The notes: generated by a model from the letters alone, not told the origin. DNA of 64,000 nt from Streptomyces sp. NBC_01428 (GCF_036231965.1 NZ_CP109499.1:8184001-8248000), one strand, 5' to 3'; numbered from the stretch's first letter, positions 48,114 through 57,289 are shown. Numbers and translations are program-made.

Positions 48114-50675
48114 CTACACGAAGCCCGGACCGTCGCCGTCGCGGGGTGCGCGGCGGGTGGTGAGGAGCAGGGCGATGTCGTCGGGGCGGGCGTGCGCCCG
48201 CCGGGCCTCGGCGGTGAGCAGGTCGGCGGCGTGCGACAGCGAGTGGCCGCCGGGGCGGAACCGCTGCGGCGAGCCCGCCCCGGCGAGCGTCGCGCGCAGC
48301 GCCTCGACACCGTCGTCGATGTCCGCGCCCGGCTGCTCGACCAGACCGTCCGTGTACAGGGCCAGCACCGCCTCGGGTTCCAGCATCAGCTCCGTCACGG
48401 GGTACACGGCCCGCGGATCGACGCCGAGAACCACCCCGCCCGGCAGGTCGAGGACCTCGGTGCGCCCGTCGGGATGGCGCAGCAGCGGCTGCGGATGCCC
48501 GGCGCGCGCCGCGCGGGCGACACCGGTGAGCGGGTCGACCCGGACGTAGCAGCAACTCGCGAACTGGCCCGGGTCGAGGTCGATGAGCAGCCGGTTGGTG
48601 CCGCTCATCACCTCGTCCGGGGCATGGTCCCCGAGCGCGAACGCCCTGACGGCGCTGCGGAGTTGGCCCATGGTGGCGGCCGCCTGGACGCCGTGGCCCT
48701 GTACGTCGCCGATGACCAGCGCGAGACCGTCGCCGGCCTCCACGACGTCGTACCAGTCGCCGCCCACCTCCATGCCGACCGTGCCGGGCAGATACCGGCC
48801 GGCCGTCTGCACCATCGGGTGCGCCGACAACCGGTGCGGCAGCAGGGCCTCCTGGAGTCCGCGCGCGAGTGCCGCCTCGGTGTCGTAGCGCCGCGCCCGC
48901 TCCAGGGACTGCGCGATCAGACCGGCGAGCGCGGTCAGGACCGTCCGTTCCTCGGTACTGAAGTCGCGGGGCCGGTCGAAGCCGAGGATGCAGGAGCCGA
49001 CCGGACGCCCGGAGGCGATCAGTGGCAGGAACGCCCGGGCACCGACCTTGGCGTCGAGGGCGATGCCCGGATAGGCGGCGGCCATCTGCTGCATCGACTC
49101 GAAGAAGAGCGGACGGCCACTGGTGAGCGTCTCGACGCCGGGCAGCCGGGCGTCCAGGCCGACACCGTCGAAGGGAGCGAGGAACCCCTGCGGGAAGCCC
49201 GTCTCCCAGGCCAGGTAGAGACGCCGGTCCTGGAGCAGGTAGATCGCCAGACGGCGGCTGCCGAACGCCGGGAGCAGCTCACGCATCACGACCTCGGACA
49301 CCTGGCGCGCGGTGACCGCCTCCGCCAGGGCGATGGCGAGGACGATGGGCCTGTACAACGGCGCCGTGGCCGCGGTGCCGGACTCGTGCTCGTCGGGGGC
49401 GGGCGGCGCCGAGCGCGGGTGCTCGGTCCCGAACGGGGAGTTGCCGGTGGTCTCCGCGGCCCGGCCGAGCGGCACCACCTTGCAGGTCAGACCGCGGGGA
49501 CCGGGATAGAGGGACAGGCTCAGCCAGGTCTCGCCGCCCGTGATGCCCGGAGCGCTCCCGGCGTCGTTGGTCAGCGGGCCGCGGGCGCGGAAGTGCACCG
49601 GGTCCGCGGAGAGCAGCGCGCCCCGCAGGTGATCCTCGTACGCGGGGCGGGCCATCCACGGCACCGCGTCCCACAGCGGCCGCCCCACCAGTTCGGCGCG
49701 CGGACGGCCGAGCAGTTCCGCGGCGCGCGGATTGGCGTAGGTGATCAGCCCGAGCCGGTCCACGGAGAAGACCCCCTCCGGGAGCTCGTCGGCCGCCCCG
49801 CCCGCGGCGGGTCCCGGACCCGGGTCGACGAGTACACCGCTGACGCGGTACGGCGTCCCGCCCGTCCCGCCCGACGGCCACAGGTCGAGCAGCCGCAGCC
49901 CGCCGCTGCCGGTGCGTACGGGCAGCGGGTGGGGCGGCGGGCGGCCCGCCGCCGTCTCGCGCAGCGCGGCCAGCAGCAGCCGGGGTTCGTCGTGGGCGAC
50001 CGCGTCCGCGAGCGCCTCGGGCGTGCCGGGGAACGCTTCGTGCCGGGTCCCGAGCAGCGCCCACAGGGCGTCGTCGGCGATCACCCTGTTGGTGCCCGGG
50101 TCCCAGGTGAAGCCGCCGACGGTCCGGGAGGAGGGGCCCTCGGCCGGTGGGCGCGCGCACAGAGGCTCGGCGTCCCACATCACCGGATGCCCGTCCTTGG
50201 CCAGCACCGCCAGCGCCGCTCCCAGTTCCTCCGCGACGGCCGTCATCCGGTCCCGGTCCGGCAGGACCTCGGTGGCGTCCGAGGCCGGGGGGCGCAGGCA
50301 GGTGAGGACGCCGTAGGGGGTCGTGCCGCCCACCACCGGGACGTACAGCGATCCGAACCGGAACGGCAGGCCCGCCGCGAGCTGCGGGTAGCGGCGCATC
50401 GTCTCCGTCGGGTCCGCGAGCAGGACCTCCACCCCGAGCCGGTGGGCGTCGGCGACCGGGAAGGGCCGTTCCACGTGCATGCGCCACCAGGGCCGGAAGA
50501 GCGGCCCCGGCAGTCCGGCGAGCACCGCGAGACGCAGCAGGCCGGGGGTATTGGACCGCAGGTAGACGCCGCCGGCGAAGCCGCGCGCCGCGCGGATCGC
50601 GTCCGTGACCGCGTCACCGAGCAGGCTGGCCAGGGCGTCAGGAGCCCGGTCCTCGCGTTCGGCGCTCCCTGTCAT
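48114..50675 (-). CDS. GAF-PAS-GAF-PP2C (SpoIIE-type) protein phosphatase
   Basis: An 853-residue sensor phosphatase. Domains in order: an N-terminal GAF-like domain (about 8-155), a PAS region (about 290-380: VFSVDRLGLITYANPRAAELLGRPRAELVGRPLWDAVP), a second GAF (about 455-600: GSRRLAIYLLQDRRLYLAWETGFPQGFLAPF ... SCILGFDRPRDFSTEERTVLTALAGLIAQSLERARRYDTEAALARGLQEALLP) and the PP2C-type SpoIIE domain (about 630-853) with GMEVGGDWYDVVEAGDGLALVIGDVQGHG, LIDLDPGQFASCCYVRVDP, YTDGLVEQPG and RPDDIALLLTTRR. In Streptomyces such proteins dephosphorylate anti-anti-sigma factors and so tune sigma-B-like regulators. No partner gene lies adjacent. Start: ATG 50675 with GAGGGCAG upstream. Confidence 0.92.
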   Translation of the reverse strand: MTGSAEREDRAPDALASLLGDAVTDAIRAARGFAGGVYLRSNTPGLLRLAVLAGLPGPLFRPWWRMHVERPFPVADAHRLGVEVLLADPTETMRRYPQLAAGLPFRFGSLYVPVVGGTTPYGVLTCLRPPASDATEVLPDRDRMTAVAEELGAALAVLAKDGHPVMWDAEPLCARPPAEGPSSRTVGGFTWDPGTNRVIADDALWALLGTRHEAFPGTPEALADAVAHDEPRLLLAALRETAAGRPPPHPLPVRTGSGGLRLLDLWPSGGTGGTPYRVSGVLVDPGPGPAAGGAADELPEGVFSVDRLGLITYANPRAAELLGRPRAELVGRPLWDAVPWMARPAYEDHLRGALLSADPVHFRARGPLTNDAGSAPGITGGETWLSLSLYPGPRGLTCKVVPLGRAAETTGNSPFGTEHPRSAPPAPDEHESGTAATAPLYRPIVLAIALAEAVTARQVSEVVMRELLPAFGSRRLAIYLLQDRRLYLAWETGFPQGFLAPFDGVGLDARLPGVETLTSGRPLFFESMQQMAAAYPGIALDAKVGARAFLPLIASGRPVGSCILGFDRPRDFSTEERTVLTALAGLIAQSLERARRYDTEAALARGLQEALLPHRLSAHPMVQTAGRYLPGTVGMEVGGDWYDVVEAGDGLALVIGDVQGHGVQAAATMGQLRSAVRAFALGDHAPDEVMSGTNRLLIDLDPGQFASCCYVRVDPLTGVARAARAGHPQPLLRHPDGRTEVLDLPGGVVLGVDPRAVYPVTELMLEPEAVLALYTDGLVEQPGADIDDGVEALRATLAGAGSPQRFRPGGHSLSHAADLLTAEARRAHARPDDIALLLTTRRAPRDGDGPGFV

Positions 50676-50864
50676 CGATCTGCCCTCGTCCGCCCGCCAC
50701 CAGGTGGGTAACACAGCAAGAATGCGCCTCCCAGGTCCCTGACCGCACCTCGGTGCCGCCCGCGGCACCGGGCCGGGACCCGCGCATTCCGGTCGTGCCC
50801 GGATGTGCTCAGCGCGAAGATACCGGGTCGCGCGCGGTCCGGAACCCGTTCGGAAGCCGGTGAT

Positions 50865-51779
50865 TCATCCGGGCGGAGCCTGCTCCAGCGTCTCGGCGGC
50901 GACGGCCGCCACGGCCTCGGCCATCGCGCCGAGCGCGGGGAAGTCGAGCTTCCACTGCTGCCAGAACAGTGGCACGTCCACGCTCCGCCCCGGCAGCAGG
51001 TGGATCAGCCGTCCGTCGGCCAGCAGCGGCCGCGCCTGGACCTCCGGCACCATGCCCCAGCCCATCCCGGCCGCCACGGACGCGACGAACCCCTCAGAGG
51101 TGGGGACGAAGTGGCGCAGCGTCCCCGCCCCGCCGCCGGTGAGGGAGCGGACGAAGTCGTCCTGGAAGTCGTCGTTCCGGTCGAAGGCCACCACCGGGGC
51201 CGCGGCGATCCCCTCGTGCAGCGGCGTGCCGGCCCGGGTGCCGAGCCACTCCTCGGCGTACGCGGGGGCCGCCACCGGCAGATACCGCAGCCGCCCCAGC
51301 GCGCGGACCGAGCAGCCCGCCACCGGGTCGGGCGACGACGTCACGGCCGCCATCACCGCTCCTTCGCGCAGCAGCGCGGCCGTGTGGTCCTCGTCCTCGC
51401 GGCGCAGCTCGAAGCAGAGCCGCAGCCCGTGCGGCAGGCGGGTGAGCGCCGGCAGGAACCAGGTCGCCAGCGAGTCGGCGTTCACCGCGATCGACAGCCG
51501 GGTGGGCTCCCCGGAGCCCGGCATGCCCAGCTCGGCCTGCGCCCGGCCCTCCAGCCGGGCCAGTTGACGGGCGAACCGGACGACGATCTCGCCGGACTCC
51601 GTCGGCCGCACCGGCTTCGTCCGCATGAGCAGCACCCGGCCGGTGCGCTGTTCGAGTGACTTGACGCGCTGGCTCACCGCCGAGGGCGTCACATGGAGCG
51701 CTGCCGCCGCCGCGTCGAAGGTGCCCTCGTCGATCACGGCGAGAAGGGTGCGGACATGGTCCAGCGGCAGTTCCGTCAT
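50865..51779 (-). CDS. lysG: LysG/ArgP-type LysR regulator of the adjacent exporter
   Basis: A 304-residue LysR regulator. The HTH (about 4-62) reads LDHVRTLLAVIDEGTFDAAAAALHVTPSAVSQRVKSLEQRTGRVLLMRTKPVRPTESG, and the effector domain follows (RLSIAVNADSLATWFLPAL is typical of ArgP/LysG). In Corynebacterium, LysG activates lysE when basic amino acids accumulate; the divergent lysE here reproduces that arrangement. Start: ATG 51779 (a GTG immediately before it would add one residue). An imperfect dyad GCTAA-N16-TTAGC (51787-51812) in the 69-bp gap is a plausible LysG binding site. Confidence 0.88.
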   Translation of the reverse strand: MTELPLDHVRTLLAVIDEGTFDAAAAALHVTPSAVSQRVKSLEQRTGRVLLMRTKPVRPTESGEIVVRFARQLARLEGRAQAELGMPGSGEPTRLSIAVNADSLATWFLPALTRLPHGLRLCFELRREDEDHTAALLREGAVMAAVTSSPDPVAGCSVRALGRLRYLPVAAPAYAEEWLGTRAGTPLHEGIAAAPVVAFDRNDDFQDDFVRSLTGGGAGTLRHFVPTSEGFVASVAAGMGWGMVPEVQARPLLADGRLIHLLPGRSVDVPLFWQQWKLDFPALGAMAEAVAAVAAETLEQAPPG

Positions 51780-51786
51780 CACGAGC

Positions 51787-51812
51787 GCTAATGATACGTA
51801 AGAATCTTTAGC
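51787..51812. promoter_or_regulatory. candidate LysG operator / divergent promoter
   Basis: GCTAA and TTAGC flank an AT-rich core containing GATACGTAAGAATC in the gap between lysG and lysE. The size and position suit a LysR-type binding site overlapping the promoters. Confidence 0.5.
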
Positions 51813-51848
51813 TGTACTCCCGACGATCTGCTTTCTAGCGTCGACGGC

Positions 51849-52460
51849 ATGACAGACGCCCTCACCGCAGCGGTCGCCGGATTCGGCTCCGGTCTCTCCC
51901 TCATCGTCGCCATCGGCGCGCAGAACGCCTTAGTCCTGCGCCAGGGCATCCGCCGGGACGCGGTCCTCGCGGTGGTGGGCATCTGCGCCGTGTCCGACGC
52001 GGCCCTCATCGCCCTCGGTGTCGGCGGTGTCGGCGCGCTGGTGGTGGCCTGGCCCGCCGCGCTCACCGTGGTCGGCCTGGTCGGCGGCGGCTTCCTCGTC
52101 GTCTACGGAGTCCTTGCCGCCCGGCGGGTCCTGCGGCCCTCGGCACTGCGCGCAGCGACCGGATCCGCGCCCTCGTGGCGTCGCGCCGTCCTCACCTGCC
52201 TCGCCCTGACCTGGCTGAACCCGCACGTGTACCTGGACACGGTGTTCCTGCTCGGCTCGCTGGCCGCCGACCGCGGTCAGCTGCGCTGGACGTTCGCTCT
52301 GGGAGCGGCGTTCGCGAGCCTGTGCTGGTTCGCCGCCCTCGGGTTCGGCGCCCGGCTGCTCAGCCGCCCGCTGGCCCGGCCCACGGCCTGGCGGGTGCTG
52401 GACGGCCTGGTCGCCGTCACGATGATCGCGATGGGCGCCACGCTGCTCGCCGGCGCCTGA
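51849..52460 (+). CDS. lysE: LysE/ArgO-family basic amino-acid exporter; TTA codon
   Basis: A 203-residue membrane exporter for lysine/arginine. Six hydrophobic helices are visible, with the family signature GSGLSLIVAIGAQNALVLRQG at residues 13-33 and TWLNPHVYLDTVFLLGSLA in the middle. Leu28 is encoded by TTA (51930-51932), within the otherwise highly conserved GAQNALVLRQG motif, so translation should require the bldA tRNA. It is divergent from lysG, which should activate it. The ribosome site is weak. Function by family: relief from intracellular basic amino acids, for example when growing on peptides. Confidence 0.92.
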   Translation: MTDALTAAVAGFGSGLSLIVAIGAQNALVLRQGIRRDAVLAVVGICAVSDAALIALGVGGVGALVVAWPAALTVVGLVGGGFLVVYGVLAARRVLRPSALRAATGSAPSWRRAVLTCLALTWLNPHVYLDTVFLLGSLAADRGQLRWTFALGAAFASLCWFAALGFGARLLSRPLARPTAWRVLDGLVAVTMIAMGATLLAGA

Positions 52461-52618
52461 ACAGCCGTACGCCGTCGCCGTCCGGCCCGCCCCCGGCTGT
52501 TCGATTCAGACCTTTGGGGACCTTGCGCACCAATCCGGTCCCCCGGGGGACACGCGGTGCTCGCGCTCGGCCATAGTGATCCCTGAATCGAAAGATGTAT
52601 CAAGCAACCAGGACGAGC

Positions 52619-53932
52619 GTGGACACGAGCAAGAGCAACACGGACAGCGCCGCCGCGCCGCAGGACGCCGAGGCCGGGACCACGGAGCAGCCGGGGCGGA
52701 CCGGATGGCGCCGGTGGGCCATGGACACCCGGCCGCTGCGGCGCCCCGCCTACCGCCGGCTGTGGTCGTCGACCGCCGTCACCGCCGTCGGCAGCCAGCT
52801 CACCGCGGTCGCCGTGCCCAAGCAGATCTACGACATCACCGGCTCCTCGGCGTGGGTGGGGTACGCGAGCCTCGCCGGACTGCTGCCGCTGGTGTTCTTC
52901 GCCCTGTGGGGCGGCGCCGTCGCCGACAGCATGGACCGCCGCAAGCTCCTGCTCATCACCAACTGCGGCATAGCCGTCACGTCGCTGCTCTTCTGGGTCC
53001 AGGCCGTCACCGGCCTGGAGTCGGTACCCGTCCTGATGGTCCTGCTCGCCCTCCAGCAGGCTTTCTTCGGGCTCAACTCCCCGGCGCGCAGCGCCTCCAT
53101 CGCCCGGCTCGTGCCCGCGGACGAACTCCCCGCCGCCAACGCGCTCGGATCGACCGTCATGCAGACCGGCTCGGTGGCCGGCCCGATGCTGGCGGGTGCC
53201 CTCATCCCGCTCATCGGGCTGCCCGAGCTGTATCTGATCGACGCCCTCGCCCTGTGCGTCACCGTGTGGGCGGTCGCCAGACTGCCCGCCCTGCCCCCGC
53301 TCACCGGCGCCGGCTCACGACGGGCCGGCTGGCGCGAGGTCGCCGCCGGCTTCCGTTACATCGCCCTGCACAAGGTGCTGCTGCTGTCCTTCCTCGCCGA
53401 CATCATCGCCATGGTCCTCGGCATGCCCCGCGCCCTGTTCCCGCAGCTCGCCGCCGAGACGTACGCCCCGTACGGCGAGGGACTGGCACTCGGCCTGCTG
53501 TTCGCGGCGGTCCCCATCGGCGCGGTCCTCGGCGGACTGCTGTCCGGCACGTTCTCCCGCGCCCGGCGGCACGGCCTGATGGTCATCGCCTCCGTCGCCG
53601 CCTGGGGAGCGGCCATCGCCGGGTTCGGGCTCAGCGACAGCCTCTGGTTCGCGGTGGTCTTCCTCGCCCTGGCCGGTGTGGCGGACATGGTCTCGATGGT
53701 CTTCCGCGGGGCGATCCTGCTGTCCGCCGCCACCGACGAGATGCGCGGCCGGCTCCAGGGCGTCTTCACCGTCGTCGTCGTGGGCGGCCCGCGCGTCGCC
53801 GACGTCCTGCACGGCACGGCCGGATCACTGTTCGGCGCGCAGGCCGCGGTCGCGGGAGGCGGCGCCCTGGTGGTCGTCGCGGTGCTCGTCCTGGCCTTCG
53901 TGACCCCGGCCTTGAGGCGTTACACAATCTGA
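52619..53932 (+). CDS. MFS exporter (EntS/enterobactin-exporter type)
   Basis: A 437-residue major-facilitator protein with about 12 membrane helices. After a polar N-terminus, PAYRRLWSSTAVTAVGSQLTAVAVPKQIYDITGSSAWVGYASLAGLLPLVFFALWGGAVADSMDRRKLLLI contains the inter-helix 2-3 loop motif (GGAVADSMDRRK). SPARSASIARLVPADELPAANALGSTVMQTG (about 130-160) is characteristic of the EntS-like MFS_3 group that exports siderophores and other natural products. Start: GTG 52619 with AGGA upstream; an in-frame ATG at 52595 is only about 11 nt from the putative transcription start. No siderophore gene is nearby. Confidence 0.88.
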   Translation: MDTSKSNTDSAAAPQDAEAGTTEQPGRTGWRRWAMDTRPLRRPAYRRLWSSTAVTAVGSQLTAVAVPKQIYDITGSSAWVGYASLAGLLPLVFFALWGGAVADSMDRRKLLLITNCGIAVTSLLFWVQAVTGLESVPVLMVLLALQQAFFGLNSPARSASIARLVPADELPAANALGSTVMQTGSVAGPMLAGALIPLIGLPELYLIDALALCVTVWAVARLPALPPLTGAGSRRAGWREVAAGFRYIALHKVLLLSFLADIIAMVLGMPRALFPQLAAETYAPYGEGLALGLLFAAVPIGAVLGGLLSGTFSRARRHGLMVIASVAAWGAAIAGFGLSDSLWFAVVFLALAGVADMVSMVFRGAILLSAATDEMRGRLQGVFTVVVVGGPRVADVLHGTAGSLFGAQAAVAGGGALVVVAVLVLAFVTPALRRYTI

Positions 53933-53969
53933 ATACGGAAACGACCAAGGTGGTTCTAGAGTGACCGCC

Positions 53970-54788
53970 ATGCGGGACACGCGACCCACTTCGGAATTCC
54001 ACGCGCCCAACATCAGCGTGGACAGCACGGCCCGTCTGGTCGGTGCCCTGGATGCCCAGGACGTCAACAACGGCGTGCACAGGCTGCGCTCCTGGGCCCA
54101 CTCGGCCCTGGCCGTCCGCCCCGGTGAGCGGGCCCTCGACATCGGCGCCGGGACCGGCTCGCAGACCCGGAACCTCGCGGCCGCGGTCGGTCCCCAGGGC
54201 AGGGTCCTCGGCCTCGAACCGAACCCCGGACTGCGGGCCGTCGCCGAGCAGCGGGCAGCCGAGGCCGGCAGCTCGGCACGCTTCGCCGACGGGGACGCCC
54301 TGTCCCTGCCGCTGCCCGACTCCACCGTCGACGTCGTGTGGTGCGAGCGGGTGCTCCAGCACCTCGCCGAGCCGGAGAAGGCCGTCGTCGAGATCGCCCG
54401 CGTGCTGCGTCCCGGCGGTCGTGTCGCCCTGCTGGACACCGACTGGGCCACCACGATCCTGCACCCCGGCGACCCCGAGACGGTCGCCGCGCTCACCTCC
54501 GGCGCGCTGTCCGCGGCGGCCGACCCGTACTCGGGACGCAAGCTGGTGGGCCGGCTGACGGCCGCCGGACTGGTGATCGACGACCGGGGCTCGCAGGCGC
54601 TGCTCCAGGACCACACCTCCGTGGCGTGGCCGCTGATCCGGATGATGGCCGAGTCCGCGATACGCCGCGGCCTGCTCGGCGAGGCTCAGCGGGACGGCCT
54701 CTACGAGGAGCTCGCGGAGGCGGCCCGGAAGGGCGGCCTGCACATGTCGGTGACGATGTTCGGGGCTGTGGCGCACCGTCCCGCGTGA
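53970..54788 (+). CDS. SAM-dependent class I methyltransferase
   Basis: A 272-residue methyltransferase. The SAM-binding motif I is ALDIGAGTGSQTRNLA (about 55-70), followed by GRVLGLEPNPGL (acidic strand end), DGDALSLPLPDSTVDVVWCERVLQHLAEPEKAVVEIARVLRPGGRVALLDTDW (motifs II-III). The C-terminal part resembles UbiE/arsenite-type small-molecule methyltransferases without the arsenite cysteines. TAGAGT (53957-53962) is a -10-like box seven bases before ATG 53970, so a leaderless start is likely; a GTG at 53961 is the alternative. The substrate is unknown. It follows the MFS gene by 37 nt. Confidence 0.88.
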   Translation: MRDTRPTSEFHAPNISVDSTARLVGALDAQDVNNGVHRLRSWAHSALAVRPGERALDIGAGTGSQTRNLAAAVGPQGRVLGLEPNPGLRAVAEQRAAEAGSSARFADGDALSLPLPDSTVDVVWCERVLQHLAEPEKAVVEIARVLRPGGRVALLDTDWATTILHPGDPETVAALTSGALSAAADPYSGRKLVGRLTAAGLVIDDRGSQALLQDHTSVAWPLIRMMAESAIRRGLLGEAQRDGLYEELAEAARKGGLHMSVTMFGAVAHRPA

Positions 54789-54818
54789 ACGGGTGGCGGT
54801 GCCCGAAATGATCCGGAA

Positions 54819-54824
54819 TATAAT
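54819..54824 (+). promoter_or_regulatory. consensus -10 box TATAAT
   Basis: A perfect TATAAT, rare in this GC-rich DNA, 64 nt before the DUF6479 start. No good -35 is seen. It supports a start codon at 54889 rather than further upstream. Confidence 0.5.
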
Positions 54825-54888
54825 GGGATGGCCGTCGCTGACGGATCAGTACGCAGATTTCCCCTTGCATTGGGGGTACGCGACCATC

Positions 54889-55257
54889 ATGTACATCGCG
54901 AGCCAAGAAGTGATCCTGGCGAATTCGACGACCAACGTGGTCGCCGCCTTCGTCGGTGGCCTGGTCATCGTGGCCGCCCTCGTCTGGGCGGTCCGGATGG
55001 GCATCAGGGTGCGGGGCCAGGAATCGGCCCCACCGACCGCCGAGGAGCAGCCCCACCTGCCCGAGGGTGGAGCGGTCCACGAGGAGCGGGAGATGAGGGA
55101 ACCCGACGAGGTCCCGCACGCGGCCGACGAGAGTGAACGGCTGATGCCCTACAACATGCACTCCTCCAGCACCAAGCACGCCGACGACCAGCATCGCAAG
55201 CGCTGGCAACCGGGATCGAGCGGATCCTTCGGCAGCGGCGGGCCCGGCAGAACCTGA
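54889..55257 (+). CDS. DUF6479 family single-pass membrane protein
   Basis: A 122-residue protein of unknown function found, as I recall, throughout Streptomyces. One membrane helix (about 17-38: NVVAAFVGGLVIVAALVWAVRMGIRV) near the N-terminus; an acidic Glu-rich middle (EEQPHLPEGGAVHEEREMREPDE); a strongly conserved C-terminal tail NMHSSSTKHADDQHRKRWQPGSSGSFGSGG. Start: ATG 54889 (MYIASQEV), chosen because TATAAT at 54819 would lie inside a longer frame. A clear terminator follows. The conserved tail, presumably cytoplasmic, suggests a protein partner. Confidence 0.8.
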   Translation: MYIASQEVILANSTTNVVAAFVGGLVIVAALVWAVRMGIRVRGQESAPPTAEEQPHLPEGGAVHEEREMREPDEVPHAADESERLMPYNMHSSSTKHADDQHRKRWQPGSSGSFGSGGPGRT

Positions 55258-55270
55258 GCCGGGACACTCG

Positions 55271-55302
55271 AGGAGCCGACCGCCTGCGAGCGGCCGGCTC
55301 CT
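55271..55302. terminator. hairpin between convergent DUF6479 and DNA ligase genes
   Basis: A 13-bp stem with one mismatch (arms 55271-55283 and 55290-55302), 6-nt loop, followed by TTCG, between stops at 55257 and 55338. Confidence 0.75.
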
Positions 55303-55337
55303 TCGTGCGCCGTGAACCGGCGGGACCGGTGCGCCGC

Positions 55338-56303
55338 CTACGGCAGATCCGCCGCCGACTCCTCGGGAGTGAGGTCGGGGCGCAGCCGCAACCAGGACGG
55401 CTGGCGCAGCAGGCCCGCGCGGGTACGGGTGCTGTAGCGGACCTCGCCCACCAGCCGCGGCAGCACCCAGCGTGCCTCGGCCGCGCGCGGGACCGTGTCG
55501 AAAGGGCAGCGGTCCGTCCCCGAGGCCCCCAGCAGCCGGGCCAGTTCGGTGCGCTCCGCCGCGTTCCAGCCGGTGCCCACGCTTCCGACGTAGCGCAGCC
55601 TCCCGGCGGCGCGCTGCCCCACGAGCACCGCGCCGGGCAGCCCCGACAGACGGCCCCGTCCGGGAACCCAGCCGCCCACGACGACATCGGCCGTGCGCAT
55701 GTTGCGGATCTTGATCCAGGACCGTGAACGTGTCCCCGGCTCGTACACGGAGTCCAGCCGCTTGCAGACCAGCCCCTCCAGACCGTTCTCCCGCGTCGCC
55801 CGGAGCGCCAGTTCGCCGTGGCCCACCAGCGCCGCCGGCGTCGACCAGAACGGCCCCTCCAGCGCCAGCTCCTCCAGCGTCCGCCGCCGCACCTCGTAGC
55901 GCAGCCCCGTCCGATCGTCCCCGAGCCGGAGCACGTCGAACACGACCAGATGGGCGGGCGCCCGTTCCGCGAGCCGGAGCGCCTTTCCCGGCGACCCGGC
56001 GAGGCCCATCCGGGACTGCAGCAACTGGAAGTCGCCGCGGCCCTGTTCGTCCAGGACCAGCACCTCACCGTCCAGGACGGCCGGCGTCGTGCCGAGGACA
56101 CCGCCGAGGGCGCGCAGTTCCGGGTAGGCCGCGGTGATGTCCTCGCCCGACCGGGCCCGCAACCGCACACTGCCGTCGCCGGGCAGATACACCACCGCGC
56201 GCTGGCCGTCGTGCTTCGTCTCGTAGGCCCAGCGCATGTCCTGTCCCTGGGACGGCAGCGTTCCGGGGGTCGCGAGCATGGGGGCGATCAGCGGCAGGTT
56301 CAC
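55338..56303 (-). CDS. ATP-dependent DNA ligase (LigC/LigD-ligase-type)
   Basis: A 321-residue ligase that seals nicks using ATP. The adenylated lysine is in WAYETKHDGQRAVVY (about residue 30), preceded by PMLATPG; nucleotidyltransferase motifs ILDGEVLVLDEQG-like AVLDGEVLVLDEQGRGDFQLLQ, VFDVL, GLEGLVCKRLDSVYEPGTRSRSWIKIRN follow, then an OB-fold (DVVVGGWVPGRGRLSGLPGAVLVGQ). No polymerase or nuclease domain is attached, so it is a stand-alone accessory ligase as used in actinobacterial end joining and repair. Start: GTG 56303 (MNLPLIAP); up to 11 residues more are possible. No ku gene is adjacent. Confidence 0.9.
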   Translation of the reverse strand: MNLPLIAPMLATPGTLPSQGQDMRWAYETKHDGQRAVVYLPGDGSVRLRARSGEDITAAYPELRALGGVLGTTPAVLDGEVLVLDEQGRGDFQLLQSRMGLAGSPGKALRLAERAPAHLVVFDVLRLGDDRTGLRYEVRRRTLEELALEGPFWSTPAALVGHGELALRATRENGLEGLVCKRLDSVYEPGTRSRSWIKIRNMRTADVVVGGWVPGRGRLSGLPGAVLVGQRAAGRLRYVGSVGTGWNAAERTELARLLGASGTDRCPFDTVPRAAEARWVLPRLVGEVRYSTRTRAGLLRQPSWLRLRPDLTPEESAADLP

Positions 56304-56395
56304 AGCTGTTGTGTCGACACACCGCCGGCCGCACACGCCGGCCCGTCGCCCCTTTCCCCTGAACGGCCCCGCCCCGCACCCGTCCCCCGGGGGCC

Positions 56396-57289
56396 TCAGC
56401 CCTCCAGTGCCTGGGTGATCAGCGTCTGCAGCCGCAGCCCCCGGTGGGCGTCGAGTTCGCCGGACCGCCCCGACCGCACCGCCGTGGCGAACTCGCGGCG
56501 CAGCACGGGCCAGGACTCCTCGTGGTCGAGCGCCCCACCGTCGAAGACCAGTTCCGGATGCCGGCCGAACAGTTCGATCCGGGTGATGCCGCGCTCGACC
56601 TCGACCGACCCCGACAGCGAGGCCTGGCTGACCGCGCCACCCTCGTGCTCGCAGGTCAGCTCGACCCAGCGGCGCGGATCACCCACGCCGCGGACCCGGA
56701 CGACCGGCCCGAGCGCTGCGTCCAGCAGATCGAGCAGATGCGGCCCGATGTCGAGCAGCGCGCCGTGCTCCAGGCGCCACGGCGTCGCGAAGTCACCGCC
56801 CAGGAAGGCGCCGCCCAGCATGCAGGACCGGGCCCCCGACACGTCGAGGGCCCGCGCCTCGTCGAGGAACCGCCGTGTGGCCGGGTGGTAGCGGTTGGTC
56901 AGGACGAGCTGGGAGACGACGCCCGCCGCGTCGATGGCGTCCACGAGCCGCCGCGCCGACGGCAGATCGAGCGCCAGGGGCTTCTCCAGGAGGAGAGCCT
57001 TGCCCGCCTCCGCGGCCCGCAGGGCGAGTTCGGCCTGAACGGCGGGCGGCACTGAGAAGGCGACCGCCTCGCAGCTGTCGAGCAGGTCCTCGAAGGACGC
57101 GGCCACCGCGGCACCGTACGGCTCGGCCGTCTCCCGGGCGGCCTCCGGCCGGCGCGCCCACACCGACGTCAGCCGCGTCTCCGGCCCGGCGGCGAGCACC
57201 CGGGCGTGCACGGCCCGCGCCCAGGGCCCCGCGCCGACGAGCCCCACCCTCACGGGGGCCTGGGTCCAGGTGGACGACGTACCGCTCAC
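56396..57289 (-). CDS. Gfo/Idh/MocA-family NAD(P)-dependent oxidoreductase
   Basis: A 297-residue dehydrogenase, usually acting on sugars or inositols. The N-terminal Rossmann fold starts VRVGLVGAGPWARAVHARVLAAGPETRLTSVWARRPEAARETAEPYG (about 13-60); GKALLLEKPLALD carries the EKP motif with the conserved Lys, and LLDIGPHLLDLLDAALG the catalytic-region Asp/His of the C-terminal domain. Start: I prefer GTG 57289, six bases after GAGGAG; the ATG at 57295 touches the ribosome site. It is divergent from the M1 peptidase gene. The substrate is unknown. Confidence 0.9.
   Translation of the reverse strand: MSGTSSTWTQAPVRVGLVGAGPWARAVHARVLAAGPETRLTSVWARRPEAARETAEPYGAAVAASFEDLLDSCEAVAFSVPPAVQAELALRAAEAGKALLLEKPLALDLPSARRLVDAIDAAGVVSQLVLTNRYHPATRRFLDEARALDVSGARSCMLGGAFLGGDFATPWRLEHGALLDIGPHLLDLLDAALGPVVRVRGVGDPRRWVELTCEHEGGAVSQASLSGSVEVERGITRIELFGRHPELVFDGGALDHEESWPVLRREFATAVRSGRSGELDAHRGLRLQTLITQALEG

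Noticed and set aside
49550..49561. GGAGCGCTCCCG resembling a CebR-type site
   Set aside because: It lies deep inside the PP2C phosphatase coding region with no promoter context.
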